This document shows positions 53,866-63,069 of a DNA stretch of 64,000 nt, in pieces. Positions within the stretch are counted from its first letter, which is position 1; every line of letters starts with the position of its first letter. Location: NCBI RefSeq assembly GCF_010587385.1, contig NZ_CP047475.1:62001-126000 (forward strand). The letters are read 5' to 3'. Source of the stretch: Vibrio astriarenae (GTDB taxonomy: Bacteria; Pseudomonadota; Gammaproteobacteria; Enterobacterales; Vibrionaceae). The position numbers and the translations under genes were made by a program. The notes under the pieces are model-generated. The model was given only the letters and a program-made list of their open reading frames with translations, was not told the origin of the DNA and did not search any database.

Positions 53866-56037
53866 ATGGATCCTTCCTTATTGCTCGATGGTCTCAACGA
53901 CAAACAGCGTGAAGCTGTTGCAGCACCTCTAGAAAATCTGCTCATTCTCGCGGGTGCGGGGAGTGGTAAAACTCGTGTTCTCGTGCACCGAATCGCTTGG
54001 TTGATGTCGGTAGAGCAAGCCTCACCCTTCTCAATCATGTCAGTGACCTTCACGAATAAGGCCGCTGCCGAGATGCGTGGTCGTATCGAAGAGCTCATGA
54101 TGGGCAGTGCTTCTGGTATGTGGAATGGTACCTTCCACGGTATTTGTCATCGTATTCTTAGAGCACATTATCTTGATGCCAAGTTACCTGAAGACTTCCA
54201 AATCATTGATAGTGACGATCAGCAGCGACTCATCAAGCGACTCGTCAAGGCGCAGAACCTTGATGAAAAACAGTGGCCGGCGCGTCAGGTATCGTGGTGG
54301 ATTAATGGTAAGAAGGACGAGGGTTTGCGCCCTAGTCATATTGATGCCTACCATGATCCAATTACTCAAACTTACCTGCAGTTGTACTCGGCTTATCAAG
54401 AAGCATGTGATCGTGCAGGTCTTGTCGATTTCGCTGAAATACTGCTACGTGCACATGAGCTACTGCGAGATAAAAAGCATATTCGCGAGCACTATCAAGC
54501 GCGCTTTAAGCACATCTTGGTGGATGAGTTTCAAGATACCAACAACATTCAGTATGCATGGCTGCGTATGATGGCAGGTCCAGATAGCCATGTGATGATC
54601 GTTGGTGACGATGACCAGTCCATCTATGGTTGGCGTGGTGCGAAAATTGAGAACATTGAGAAGTTTACCCTCGAGTTCCCGAGCGTGAATACCATTCGCC
54701 TCGAGCAAAACTACCGTTCAACTAAAACCATCCTAGAGGCCTCTAATACCCTGATTGCCAATAACACCGAGCGCATGGGCAAAGAGCTGTGGACTGATGG
54801 CAATGAAGGTGAACCTATCTCTGTATATGCGGCTTACAATGAGCTGGATGAAGCACGCTTTGCAGTGAATAAGATCAAAGAGTGGCAAGATAAAGGTGGT
54901 GTGCTCAATGATGCGGCTATGCTGTATCGTAACAATGCACAGTCTCGTGTACTTGAAGAAGCGCTTATTCAGGCGGGTCTACCATACCGTATCTACGGTG
55001 GTATGCGATTCTTCGAACGTCAAGAGATCAAAGATGCTTTGAGCTACATGCGTCTGATGGCTAACCGTAACGATGATGCGGCATTTGAGCGTGTGGTGAA
55101 CACACCGACGCGTGGTCTTGGTGATAAAACCCTGGAGACCATTCGGCTTGCTGCTCGTGAGCGTGGCTGCACCATGTGGGATGCGAGTAAGGCCTTGCTT
55201 GACGAGCAAGTGCTACCTGGGAGAGCTGCGGGTGCATTGGGCCGTTTTGTCGAACTGATCAATGCTCTGGAAGATGACACTGATGAGATGTCTCTACACT
55301 CACAGACTGACCATGTCATTAAGTACTCAGGCCTGTTTGCTATGTATGAGCAAGAGAAGGGTGAGAAATCGAAGGCGCGAATTGAAAACTTGGAAGAGCT
55401 GGTAACAGCAACTCGACAATTTGAAAAGCCGGAAGAAGCGGATGAGATGACGCTTCTGACCGCTTTCTTAACCCACGCTGCACTTGAGGCCGGTGAAGGT
55501 CAGGCAGATGAGTTTGAAGATGCGGTTCAGTTGATGACACTGCACAGTGCGAAAGGTCTGGAGTTCCCACTTGTATTTATGGTGGGTGTCGAAGAGGGGA
55601 TGTTCCCAAGTCAAATGTCAGCGGAAGAAGCGGGTCGCTTGGAAGAGGAGCGTCGACTTTGTTATGTGGGGATGACCCGCGCAATGCAGAAGCTTTACAT
55701 TACTTACGCTGAGATGCGCCGCTTATACGGCCAAGATAAGTACCATAAGCCATCACGCTTCATCCGTGAGTTACCAGAGAAGTGTCTTGATGAGGTTCGA
55801 ATGAAGGCGCAAGTGAGTCGCCCTGCGAGTAGTGGTCGCTTCAGTCAAACGGCCGTTAAAGAGAACTTCAATGAAACAGGCTTCACGCTTGGTTCTCGAG
55901 TGATGCATCCCAAGTTTGGTGAAGGCACCATTATTAACTTTGAGGGTAGCGGCCCACAAAGCCGGGTTCAGGTTGCTTTCAATGGTGAGGGCATTAAGTG
56001 GTTGGTGACGGCTTACGCTAAGCTGGAGAAATTATAG
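53866..56037 (+). CDS. uvrD: DNA helicase II UvrD
   Basis: UvrD is a 3'-5' superfamily 1 helicase for nucleotide excision and mismatch repair. The 723 residues (E. coli 720) have the Walker A motif LAGAGSGKTRV (about 28-38), motif II VDEFQDTNN, motif III GDDDQSIYGWRGA, motif IV LEQNYRS, motif V TLHSAKGLEF and motif VI YVGMTRAMQKLYI. The C-terminal Tudor-like region (VMHPKFGEGTI) is present and could bind RNA polymerase. A LexA-like box lies at the promoter. It ends in a terminator. Confidence 0.97.
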   Translation: MDPSLLLDGLNDKQREAVAAPLENLLILAGAGSGKTRVLVHRIAWLMSVEQASPFSIMSVTFTNKAAAEMRGRIEELMMGSASGMWNGTFHGICHRILRAHYLDAKLPEDFQIIDSDDQQRLIKRLVKAQNLDEKQWPARQVSWWINGKKDEGLRPSHIDAYHDPITQTYLQLYSAYQEACDRAGLVDFAEILLRAHELLRDKKHIREHYQARFKHILVDEFQDTNNIQYAWLRMMAGPDSHVMIVGDDDQSIYGWRGAKIENIEKFTLEFPSVNTIRLEQNYRSTKTILEASNTLIANNTERMGKELWTDGNEGEPISVYAAYNELDEARFAVNKIKEWQDKGGVLNDAAMLYRNNAQSRVLEEALIQAGLPYRIYGGMRFFERQEIKDALSYMRLMANRNDDAAFERVVNTPTRGLGDKTLETIRLAARERGCTMWDASKALLDEQVLPGRAAGALGRFVELINALEDDTDEMSLHSQTDHVIKYSGLFAMYEQEKGEKSKARIENLEELVTATRQFEKPEEADEMTLLTAFLTHAALEAGEGQADEFEDAVQLMTLHSAKGLEFPLVFMVGVEEGMFPSQMSAEEAGRLEEERRLCYVGMTRAMQKLYITYAEMRRLYGQDKYHKPSRFIRELPEKCLDEVRMKAQVSRPASSGRFSQTAVKENFNETGFTLGSRVMHPKFGEGTIINFEGSGPQSRVQVAFNGEGIKWLVTAYAKLEKL

Positions 56038-56067
56038 CCATTGACGATAACCAGTGGTTGGTAAATG

Positions 56068-56094
56068 AAAGAGCTGCATTGTCAGCTCTTTTTT
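56068..56094 (+). terminator. uvrD terminator
   Basis: Stem AAAGAGCTG / CAGCTCTTT with a 6-base loop is followed by T-runs on the plus strand, 30 bases after the uvrD stop. Confidence 0.85.
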
Positions 56095-56163
56095 ATTGCC
56101 TTTAATGAGACAACGAGTCGAGCTTAAGTAGAGTTGGGCTGCAATGACTGACCAATAGACAAA

Positions 56164-56196
56164 GAAAAACCCCGAGGGCTTGCGCCCATCGGGGTT
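56164..56196 (-). terminator. CsrB terminator
   Basis: Stem AACCCCGATGGGC / GCCCTCGGGGTT (one mismatch) with a 4-base loop, then TTTTTC on the minus strand. Confidence 0.92.
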
Positions 56197-56581
56197 ATAG
56201 TCTTACTCGCAGCAATCCGGCTACTAATAGGTGCTCCCTGCATCTATTCCTTGATAGTAGGCTGAAATCCGTCAGCTTAATCCTTTCATCGCCATCCTAG
56301 CGGTGTCCGTTGACCCTATCCTGGTCCGCTAACAATCCTCGTTAGCTCACTTCACTTGCTCCCTGAGCGGTGTCCCTTTCATCGTCCTGATGATCGTTCC
56401 TTGCCTCGTCCAGAGGTGTCCATTTCCCATCCTTAGTAGCTACCATCCTAGTAACTATTGCGTCCGTTCAATGTCCAATTTGCTATCCATGCCGACTATT
56501 CATCCTGAATAACCGAATCTTCATCCTGAAGAGTACCAAATCCTTGGCTGTTTCCTGTTCCGTGTCGGTATCCTTCCGACA
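56164..56581 (-). ncRNA. csrB: CsrB-family sRNA (CsrA sponge)
   Basis: Read on the minus strand, this roughly 418-base stretch has about 29 GGA triplets, many as AGGA or CAGGA(T/C)G, spaced 10-20 bases apart, often in short hairpin loops. That is the pattern of CsrB RNAs, which bind many CsrA dimers and relieve their repression of target mRNAs. It ends in a strong terminator (56164-56196) and has a -10 TAATAT at 56588-56593, which puts the 5' end near 56581. No ORF of note lies inside it. Vibrio carries several Csr sRNAs (CsrB, C, D); I cannot say which one this is. A VarA/GacA-type site lies about 170 bp upstream. Confidence 0.92.
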
Positions 56582-56587
56582 GGTTCA

Positions 56588-56593
56588 ATATTA
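56588..56593 (-). promoter_or_regulatory. Predicted -10 element of csrB
   Basis: TAATAT lies seven bases before the predicted 5' end of CsrB. No strong -35 is visible, consistent with dependence on an activator bound upstream. Confidence 0.55.
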
Positions 56594-56739
56594 CGTGAAT
56601 CGACTTTCGGAACAATGAGCGAGAAGAAAAAATCTAACGTGCGATTTACGCCAATTAATGTGTAATTCAATAAAAACAACAACTTAATTTTTGTAGTGGT
56701 GAATTTATTATGCCTTTAGAGGAGATCTCCGTAGCTCTT

Positions 56740-56757
56740 TGTAAGAGATCTCTCACA
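56740..56757. promoter_or_regulatory. VarA/GacA (UvrY) binding site upstream of csrB
   Basis: TGTAAGAGATCTCTCACA matches the GacA-box consensus TGTAAG-N6-CTTACA with one mismatch. It is centred about 168 bp before the predicted CsrB start, in the range seen for UvrY/GacA activation of csr sRNAs. A second palindrome, GGAGATCTCC, lies at 56721-56730. The rest of 56594-56739 is AT-rich, with no gene. Confidence 0.82.
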
Positions 56758-56778
56758 AGAGGTGTTCCACTTTAGCTA

Positions 56779-57435
56779 TCACCACCACACACTTAAACAG
56801 TGATAAATGATGGTTAAGCCAATCCCAGAGAACACGACACCACACAAACTATCAATATAGGGGGTTGCAGAGAGAAGTTTGCGCTGCAAACGCTGAGTAG
56901 AAAGCAGCCAAGCCAGAGCGCCAAACCAGATAAATGACACACTCCAGAGGATTAACAGCGCTGTCGCCTTACCCATCAGCGACATACTAGCGGGTACTAA
57001 GCTAGACATCAGGCTGACAAAAAACACCAAGGCTTTTGGATTTAAAATGTTGGTGATAAAGCCGCGTTTGAAGGCTTGTTTGTTATCCGAGATCTCAAGG
57101 GTTGAACGCGTTAGGCCAGATTCAGGCTGATCAGTTTGTGCATTTTTCCAAGTAGCGATCAGTGCCCCGAATCCGAGATAGAGCAGATAACTGCCGCCAG
57201 CAAGCTGGATAAGGGTATACAGTAGAGGTTGCTGGTGGATAAGGTAACTGACACCGGTCAGGCTCAGAATAGAGTGAAGCAAAATTCCGACGGACAAGCC
57301 TAAAGCGATATACACGCCAGTTTCACGACCATAGCGAGTTGCGTTTTGCACCACTAGAGCAAAGTCAGGGCCTGGGCTCATTAAGCCAATGAGGTGCACT
57401 GTTGCCAAAGTAAATAGAATGAACAGCTCATTCAT
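56779..57435 (-). CDS. LysE/RhtB-family amino-acid exporter
   Basis: The 218-residue protein has six predicted helices and the LysE-family signature MSPGPDFALVVQNATRYGRETGVYIALGLSVG spread over residues 19-51. A second conserved segment, FITNILNPKALVFFVSL, lies at about 124-140. Family members export amino acids such as threonine, homoserine or lysine; the substrate here cannot be told. It overlaps the rarD stop by one base (TAATG) and is thus co-transcribed with rarD. Confidence 0.88.
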   Translation of the reverse strand: MNELFILFTLATVHLIGLMSPGPDFALVVQNATRYGRETGVYIALGLSVGILLHSILSLTGVSYLIHQQPLLYTLIQLAGGSYLLYLGFGALIATWKNAQTDQPESGLTRSTLEISDNKQAFKRGFITNILNPKALVFFVSLMSSLVPASMSLMGKATALLILWSVSFIWFGALAWLLSTQRLQRKLLSATPYIDSLCGVVFSGIGLTIIYHCLSVWW

Positions 57436-58334
57436 TACGCCTTACCTCTCTTTGAGTTGCGGATACCATCGAAGGTGAAGACCACTAGAGCGCTCCAAAT
57501 AAAGGTGAAAGTAAGCACCTTATCGGCAGAAAAATCTTCGCCATAAATAGAGACTGCCAGCAAGAACATTAGGCTCGGACCGATATATTGGAAGAAGCCG
57601 AGCGTCGATAGCTTGAGACGAGTCGCCGCACCGGTAAAACACAGCAGTGGTAGTGTCGTGACAATACCTGCCGAGATGAGTAGTAGGTTCAGTGACCAGT
57701 CATTCGCCAGCAATGATGAGGTGGGTGAGTTAGCAAAAGCAAACAGGTAGAGAGCTGCTAAAGGCATCATAATTACCGTTTCGATGAACAAACCAACTTG
57801 TGCATCGAGTGCGACCTTCTTGCGCAGTAAGCCATAAACCCCAAAGGTACTCGCAAGGGCAAGGGCGACGATAGGTACAGAGCCAAACGCGATAAGCTGA
57901 ATGATGACACCAAGGGTTGCAAGGGCTACGGCAAACCACTGTAATTTGCGTAGGCGCTCGCCTAAGAAGAACATACCGAGCAGCACATTAAGCAGCGGGT
58001 TGATGTAATAGCCAAGGCTGGCATCTAACATCCGATTTGAATTAACAGCCCAGATGAAGAGTAGCCAGTTAACTCCCACAAGCAGTGCCGTGCTGCACAG
58101 GTATAGCATGGTCTTTTTTGTACGCACTGCATCACGAACTGCGCGCCATCGGCGACCCAGATGAAGAAGCCCTGCAAGCAGCAGCACCGACCAAATAACT
58201 CGGTGGCTGAGGATCTCTAAAGGTGATACGTCACTGATAGACTTAAAGTAAATCGGGGCGATGCCCCACATGGAGTAAGCGGCGATGGCAAGCAGTATAC
58301 CTTGACGCGTGCGCTGCTGTTCGTCTGATGACAT
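57435..58334 (-). CDS. rarD: EamA/DMT-family transporter RarD
   Basis: The 299-residue protein has ten predicted membrane helices and closely follows E. coli RarD, with TRQGILLAIAAYSMWGIAPIYFK near the start, NWLLFIWAVNSN, SLGYYINPLLNVLLGM, and TRLKLSTLGFFQYIGPSLMFLLAV. The substrate is unknown; the name comes from a chloramphenicol phenotype. ATG 58334 fits the family; an upstream reading to 58397 is not supported. It is divergent from recQ and overlaps the LysE-type gene. Confidence 0.93.
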   Translation of the reverse strand: MSSDEQQRTRQGILLAIAAYSMWGIAPIYFKSISDVSPLEILSHRVIWSVLLLAGLLHLGRRWRAVRDAVRTKKTMLYLCSTALLVGVNWLLFIWAVNSNRMLDASLGYYINPLLNVLLGMFFLGERLRKLQWFAVALATLGVIIQLIAFGSVPIVALALASTFGVYGLLRKKVALDAQVGLFIETVIMMPLAALYLFAFANSPTSSLLANDWSLNLLLISAGIVTTLPLLCFTGAATRLKLSTLGFFQYIGPSLMFLLAVSIYGEDFSADKVLTFTFIWSALVVFTFDGIRNSKRGKA

Positions 58335-58476
58335 GTGGCAGATTTTCTCGTTGGTTGGCAGGAAAGGCGAAATTATAAAAGCCGCTTGAGAAATCACCTA
58401 ACACTTTGCGGTTTTATTCAACAACAAACCCCTCTACAATGTGGCGCTCGATCGCAAAGGTAAACTGAGAAGGTAA

Positions 58477-60312
58477 ATGACCGCAACTCTACAGGCGCAG
58501 CAGCCAACATATGCTGATAGTGCTCAACAAGTATTGGAGCAAGTTTTTGGCTATCAAGCATTTCGTGATGGGCAGCTGACGGTCATTGAAGCCGCACTCG
58601 AGGCCAAAGACAGTCTGGTCATTATGCCGACAGGTGGCGGTAAGTCTCTGTGCTACCAAATCCCCGCTCTAGTCAAAGATGGGCTAACTTTGGTGATCTC
58701 CCCTCTGATTTCTTTGATGAAAGACCAAGTCGACCAATTGAAAGCCAATGGCGTTGCTGCCGAGTGTGTCAATTCAACCATGTCACGCGAGGCGTTGATG
58801 TCGGTATATCAGCGTATGAACTCGGGCCAACTCAAGATGGTGTATGTCTCTCCAGAGAGAGTATTGATGCGCGACTTTATAGAGCGTCTTGAGGCGCTTA
58901 ATCTGTCGATGATTGCGGTCGATGAAGCGCACTGTATCTCTCAGTGGGGTCATGACTTCCGTCCAGAGTACGCCGCGCTTGGTCAACTTAAGCAGTATTT
59001 CCCACACGTACCGGTCATGGCGCTGACCGCGACGGCCGATGATGCAACGAGAAATGATATTACTCAGCGATTAGGTTTGATAGAGCCAGAGGTCTACCTC
59101 GGTAGTTTCGATCGCCCAAACATCCGCTATACCCTAGTCGAAAAGCACAAACCAGTGTCTCAGGTGGTTCGCTTTCTTGGTCAACAAAAAGGGCAGTGCG
59201 GTATTATCTACTGCGGTAGCCGTAAGAAAGTGGAGATGCTAACGGAGAAGTTGTGCAATAACCATATTCGCGCTGCAGGCTATCATGCAGGGATGGATGC
59301 GGATGAACGCGCTTATGTTCAAGACGCCTTCCAAAAAGACGATATTCAGATTGTAGTGGCCACCGTTGCGTTTGGTATGGGTATTAATAAACCGAATGTA
59401 CGCTTTGTGGTGCACTTTGATATTCCACGTAATATTGAGTCCTACTACCAGGAGACGGGACGCGCTGGTCGTGATGGCTTACCTGCTGAAGCAATGATGC
59501 TGTATGACCCAGCAGATATGAGCTGGTTGCGCCGTATGGTGGATGAAAAAGAAGACGGGCCACAAAAGCAGGTTGAGTCGCACAAGTTAAATGCCATGAG
59601 TGCCTTTGCTGAAGCGCAGACTTGTCGTCGTCAGGTACTACTTAACTACTTTGGCGAGTATCGCGAAAAGCCCTGTGGTAACTGCGATATCTGCCTTGAT
59701 CCTCCGCAGCATTTTGATGCAACAGAGCAAGCTCAGAAAGCCCTGTCCTGTGTCTATCGCGTCAATCAGAGTTTCGGTATCGGTTATGTGGTGGAAGTGC
59801 TGCGTGGAATGCAAAATGTGCGTATTCGAGAGCAGGGGCACGATAAGCTATCAACCTATGGCTTAGGTCGAGAGAATAGCCATGACTACTGGGTGAGTAT
59901 TTTCCGCCAGTTGATTCATAAAGGATTGTTGTTCCAGAATATCACCCGTAATTCGACCCTGCAGTTGACTGAAGAGGCGCGTCCTATCTTACGTGGAGAG
60001 CAGGCACTAGAGCTGGCCGTACCTCGGTTAGATATTTCTGCTCGAGCGGCAAAGTCAGAAAAACTCTCTAACAAGCATTATGATAAGAAGCTGTTTGCCA
60101 AGCTGCGCAAGCTACGTAAGTCGATTGCAGATGAAGATGGCTTACCGCCGTATGTGGTATTTAGTGATGCGACCTTGATCGATATGGCCGAAATTTTACC
60201 GACATCTTATGGTGAGATGCTGGCTGTTAATGGTGTCGGTGAGCGCAAGCTGGATAAATATGCCGATCCATTCCTTGATCTGATTCAGGAGCACATTACT
60301 CATCATGGTTAA
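58477..60312 (+). CDS. recQ: ATP-dependent DNA helicase RecQ
   Basis: RecQ is a 3'-5' superfamily 2 helicase in recombination and replication repair. The 611 residues show the Walker A motif [11 protein letters not shown] (about 50-60), DEAHC box, GRAGRDGLP (motif VI), the RQC zinc cysteines (CRRQ...CGNCDIC, about 388-412) with the winged helix after them, and a C-terminal HRDC domain ([19 protein letters not shown] onward). AGAAGGT precedes the ATG. It overlaps the DUF3630 gene by eight bases. Confidence 0.96.
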   Translation: MTATLQAQQPTYADSAQQVLEQVFGYQAFRDGQLTVIEAALEAKDSLVIMPTGGGKSLCYQIPALVKDGLTLVISPLISLMKDQVDQLKANGVAAECVNSTMSREALMSVYQRMNSGQLKMVYVSPERVLMRDFIERLEALNLSMIAVDEAHCISQWGHDFRPEYAALGQLKQYFPHVPVMALTATADDATRNDITQRLGLIEPEVYLGSFDRPNIRYTLVEKHKPVSQVVRFLGQQKGQCGIIYCGSRKKVEMLTEKLCNNHIRAAGYHAGMDADERAYVQDAFQKDDIQIVVATVAFGMGINKPNVRFVVHFDIPRNIESYYQETGRAGRDGLPAEAMMLYDPADMSWLRRMVDEKEDGPQKQVESHKLNAMSAFAEAQTCRRQVLLNYFGEYREKPCGNCDICLDPPQHFDATEQAQKALSCVYRVNQSFGIGYVVEVLRGMQNVRIREQGHDKLSTYGLGRENSHDYWVSIFRQLIHKGLLFQNITRNSTLQLTEEARPILRGEQALELAVPRLDISARAAKSEKLSNKHYDKKLFAKLRKLRKSIADEDGLPPYVVFSDATLIDMAEILPTSYGEMLAVNGVGERKLDKYADPFLDLIQEHITHHG

Positions 60313-60619
60313 TAGCGCACATGGTTTTGGACTTGAACAATACCAAGCAGAGCAGGGACGACTTATCCTGAAATTTCCTCGCTTTGATTTTGACAGTTTC
60401 CCGAGTATAGGTGAGCAACTGGTCACGTTGCTTTCAGCGACGGTTATTGAGAAACAGCAAGATGCTGATATTCACTCATGGTTAATCGATTTTGAAGGTT
60501 GTCAGTTCTTTCTTAAAGCAGAACACTATAGTGAAAGTGTTTGGTTGGAGGCTTTGACCCCGAAGCAAGCAAGGGAAGAGTCTGACTTTCTTGCAGGATT
60601 ATTTGAGCGCGGTTTTTAA
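60305..60619 (+). CDS. DUF3630 family protein
   Basis: The 104-residue soluble protein matches the DUF3630 pattern I recall from vibrios: a start of the type [23 protein letters not shown], then [27 protein letters not shown] and a C-terminal ESDFLAGLF. The function is unknown. It overlaps recQ by eight bases and so is probably translated by coupling. Its stop falls at the edge of the PurR-like box before yhhQ. Confidence 0.75.
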   Translation: MVNSAHGFGLEQYQAEQGRLILKFPRFDFDSFPSIGEQLVTLLSATVIEKQQDADIHSWLIDFEGCQFFLKAEHYSESVWLEALTPKQAREESDFLAGLFERGF

Positions 60620-60633
60620 CCAAACGTTTGCTT
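60618..60633. promoter_or_regulatory. PurR-like box upstream of yhhQ
   Basis: AACCAAACGTTTGCTT matches the PurR consensus ANGCAAACGTTTNCNT at all fixed positions but one (C for G at position 3). It is 24 bp upstream of the predicted yhhQ -35 element and overlaps the DUF3630 stop codon. Confidence 0.65.
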
Positions 60634-60656
60634 TTCCGATGCCAGCTATCAACTGC

Positions 60657-60684
60657 TTGCAGGGTAAGTTGGTTAATGTATAAT
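60657..60684 (+). promoter_or_regulatory. Predicted yhhQ promoter
   Basis: TTGCAG (60657-60662) and a perfect TATAAT (60679-60684) are spaced 16 bp apart. The predicted transcript has a leader of about 115 bases that contains the preQ1-like element. Confidence 0.65.
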
Positions 60685-60765
60685 CGCCGCCCTCTGCCTA
60701 TGTTAACTGTTTTGACATAGGGTTATTTACATTGTTGGTCAGAGTCATCCATTGTGGTGATTCAA

Positions 60766-60801
60766 TTTGGGTTCCCTCACCCCCAAACCAAACTAAAAAG
60801 G
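60766..60801 (+). promoter_or_regulatory. preQ1-I-type riboswitch controlling yhhQ translation
   Basis: A 36-base element has the preQ1-I layout: stem P1 TTTGGG (60766-60771) with CCCAAA (60782-60787), loop TTCCCTCACC (60772-60781), and an A-rich tail CCAAACTAAAAAGG (60788-60801). The last bases, AAGG, are the yhhQ ribosome binding site, six bases before the ATG. On ligand binding the tail should fold back as an H-type pseudoknot with CC in the loop and block translation. Element sizes closely follow the Thermoanaerobacter preQ1-I aptamer as I remember it. The downstream gene imports queuosine precursors, which fits the ligand. Confidence 0.82.
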
Positions 60802-60807
60802 TATCGC

Positions 60808-61482
60808 ATGAGTAACTTTACCCCTGCGCAGCAGCGCAACGCCCTTATCTATCTTGTCCTATTTCATTTAGGCATCATTGCATCAAGCAATTATCTCGTT
60901 CAGCTACCCTTTACGGTCATGGGGTTCCATACCACATGGGGGGCGTTCACTTTTCCCTTTATCTTCTTAGCAACAGACCTGACAGTTCGCATTTTTGGTG
61001 CGCAGCTTGCACGCCGAATCATCTTCTTGGTGATGCTACCGGCTTTAGCGGTGTCTTACGGTCTCTCGGTTTTGTTCTTTGAAGGACAGTTTCAAGGCTT
61101 TGGACACCTGACAGAGTTTAATCTATTCGTCGCTCGAATTGCTGTCGCTAGCTTTATGGCTTATTTGCTCGGTCAGATTTTGGATGTCCATGTCTTCAAT
61201 CGTCTACGTCAACTTAAGCAGTGGTGGGTTGCACCGACATGTTCAACGTTGTTTGGCAATGCTTTAGATACACTGGCGTTCTTTGCGATTGCTTTCTACC
61301 AGAGCCCAGATGCATTTATGGCTGAACATTGGGTTGAAATCGCGCTGGTGGATTACGTGTTTAAGATTGTTATCAGCTTGGGTCTATTTGTACCAATGTA
61401 CGGTGTGCTACTGAATTATCTTACGAATAAACTGACCTCGGTGAATGAGAGTGAGGTTCAAGGTTCGACAGTTCAGTCATAG
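60808..61482 (+). CDS. yhhQ: Queuosine-precursor (preQ0/preQ1) transporter YhhQ
   Basis: The 224-residue membrane protein has about six helices and belongs to the YhhQ/COG1738 family, which takes up 7-cyano-7-deazaguanine and 7-aminomethyl-7-deazaguanine for tRNA queuosine. Recognisable parts are LVQLPFTVMGFHTTWGAFTFPF (split by the helix ends), FLATDLTVRIFG and FGNALDTLAFFAIAFY. ATG 60808 is six bases after the AAGG that ends the preQ1 element; a longer reading to 60754 would run through the riboswitch and is rejected. It is followed by a terminator. Confidence 0.95.
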   Translation: MSNFTPAQQRNALIYLVLFHLGIIASSNYLVQLPFTVMGFHTTWGAFTFPFIFLATDLTVRIFGAQLARRIIFLVMLPALAVSYGLSVLFFEGQFQGFGHLTEFNLFVARIAVASFMAYLLGQILDVHVFNRLRQLKQWWVAPTCSTLFGNALDTLAFFAIAFYQSPDAFMAEHWVEIALVDYVFKIVISLGLFVPMYGVLLNYLTNKLTSVNESEVQGSTVQS

Positions 61483-61526
61483 CAAACCTTAAGAGAGCGA
61501 GAAGCTTGGCTAGAAAAAGCAGATAG

Positions 61527-61564
61527 AAAAAACGCGACGCTATTTTTAATGGGTCGCGTTTTTT
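61527..61564. terminator. Bidirectional terminator between yhhQ and gppA
   Basis: A 12-bp stem, AAAAAACGCGAC / GTCGCGTTTTTT, with a 14-base loop lies between convergent genes. Confidence 0.88.
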
Positions 61565-61571
61565 CGTTGTT

Positions 61572-63068
61572 TTAGCCTGCAATCGTTAAAGGCCAGCCGA
61601 TATCGGTTTGACGGTTGGCTTCGATCTCTAGTTCAGCCGCCGTCAGCGGGTTTGCCTCAAGCCAAGCGTGGTTGATATTTAGCGTTAGGGCTTCACCATC
61701 AGACTTGATCATAAACTCAGGCTCAAGCGCAGGGCTTCTACGATGAGTCAGTAGTACGGCGAGGCGCAGCAGTCGCAATACACGCTTGCCACTCGAGCCA
61801 GAGAGTGCGTGCTGCTCTGGAAGTGAGGTTAACCCCTCTCGATAACGACGGGCTGTTTCCGCTAGAAAGAACTTCTGAGCTCGGGTGTACCCGGGTAAAT
61901 CAAGATTACTCAGTAAGTAAGCTGAGTGCTCACCACCCTTTTTGAAGTCAATCGCGAGACCAATCTCATGAAGCTTGGCAACTGTATCGAGGAGCATTGC
62001 ACCTTGAGGTTCCGTTATCCACGCATCACCGCCGACTTGCGCTAGCAACTTGGTTGCCATTGAAGCCACTTGTTCTCCATACTCGATGTCAATTTGATAG
62101 CGAGTTTGCACACTAGCAATTGTTCGAGCGCGAATGTCATCTTGACGCAACTCGGCAACCATTTCGTAGGCCATACCTTCACGCAAGGCACCACCTGCCA
62201 GTGTCATGGATTCAATCTCAAGCAGCTCAAAGATAGCAATAAGAATAGAGAGCCCACTAGGGAACACTAAGGCGCGCTCTAGGGTTAGCCCTTCAATCTC
62301 AAGTTCTTCAAGGTGATTGGAGGTCATTGCCTGCTTTTGTAAGCGCTTGAGCTTGGCATGGGTGATGACCTCATCCATACCCTGTGTCAGCATTATCTCT
62401 TGTAAAGCCTGCACGGTACCTGAAGCGCCCACACAAACATCCCAACCAAGGTCTTTGTATTGTTCCAAGATAGGCAGTAATGTCTGCTTCGCGGCTTCTA
62501 TCGCGTTGTCAAAGTTGGTGCTATTGAGCAAGCGGTCTTTGAAGTGTTTTTCTAACCAAGTAACACAACCCATTTTTAGACTGGTTAGGGCTTTCGCCTC
62601 AAACCCTTCTCCGATGATAAGTTCAGTACTCGCACCGCCAATGTCTACCACTAGGCGTCGACCACTGCCTCCAGAGGTATGAGCTACCCCACGATATATC
62701 GTAGCGGCTTCCTCTTCCCCAGAGATAACTTCAATTTGATGACCGAGAATCTCATTGGCTTTTGCCAAGAAAATATCCACATTGCCAGCAGTCCGCAGCG
62801 TTGCGGTGCCGACAATACGGATGTTTTCCGCAGGAATGTCTTGTAGTCGTTCCGCAAACAAGCTCAAGCAGTCCCACCCACGTTGCATGGCTTCATGGCT
62901 AAGCATGTTGTTTTCATCTAAGCCTGCGGCGAGACGAACTTTACGCTTAATCTTTGCCATGGTTTGTACGCTACCATCGATATGACGCACAACGAGCATA
63001 TGAAAACTGTTCGACCCGAGGTCGATAGCAGCATAGAGGGGTGATGACGTTACTTGGCTTGTAGACAA
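61572..63068 (-). CDS. gppA: Guanosine pentaphosphate phosphohydrolase/exopolyphosphatase GppA
   Basis: GppA hydrolyses pppGpp to ppGpp and can degrade polyphosphate, so it links to the stringent response. The 498 residues have the ASKHA-fold phosphate motifs [12 protein letters not shown] (about 15-26) and [12 protein letters not shown] (about 140-151), the GEEEA segment (about 117-121), and a C-terminal HD-like domain ([12 protein letters not shown] near 360). The length matches E. coli GppA (494). It starts one base after the rhlB stop, the same rhlB-gppA order as in E. coli, so the two are co-transcribed. Ppx is the other possibility, but the rhlB neighbour favours GppA. Confidence 0.93.
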   Translation of the reverse strand: MSTSQVTSSPLYAAIDLGSNSFHMLVVRHIDGSVQTMAKIKRKVRLAAGLDENNMLSHEAMQRGWDCLSLFAERLQDIPAENIRIVGTATLRTAGNVDIFLAKANEILGHQIEVISGEEEAATIYRGVAHTSGGSGRRLVVDIGGASTELIIGEGFEAKALTSLKMGCVTWLEKHFKDRLLNSTNFDNAIEAAKQTLLPILEQYKDLGWDVCVGASGTVQALQEIMLTQGMDEVITHAKLKRLQKQAMTSNHLEELEIEGLTLERALVFPSGLSILIAIFELLEIESMTLAGGALREGMAYEMVAELRQDDIRARTIASVQTRYQIDIEYGEQVASMATKLLAQVGGDAWITEPQGAMLLDTVAKLHEIGLAIDFKKGGEHSAYLLSNLDLPGYTRAQKFFLAETARRYREGLTSLPEQHALSGSSGKRVLRLLRLAVLLTHRRSPALEPEFMIKSDGEALTLNINHAWLEANPLTAAELEIEANRQTDIGWPLTIAG

Positions 63069-63069
63069 C

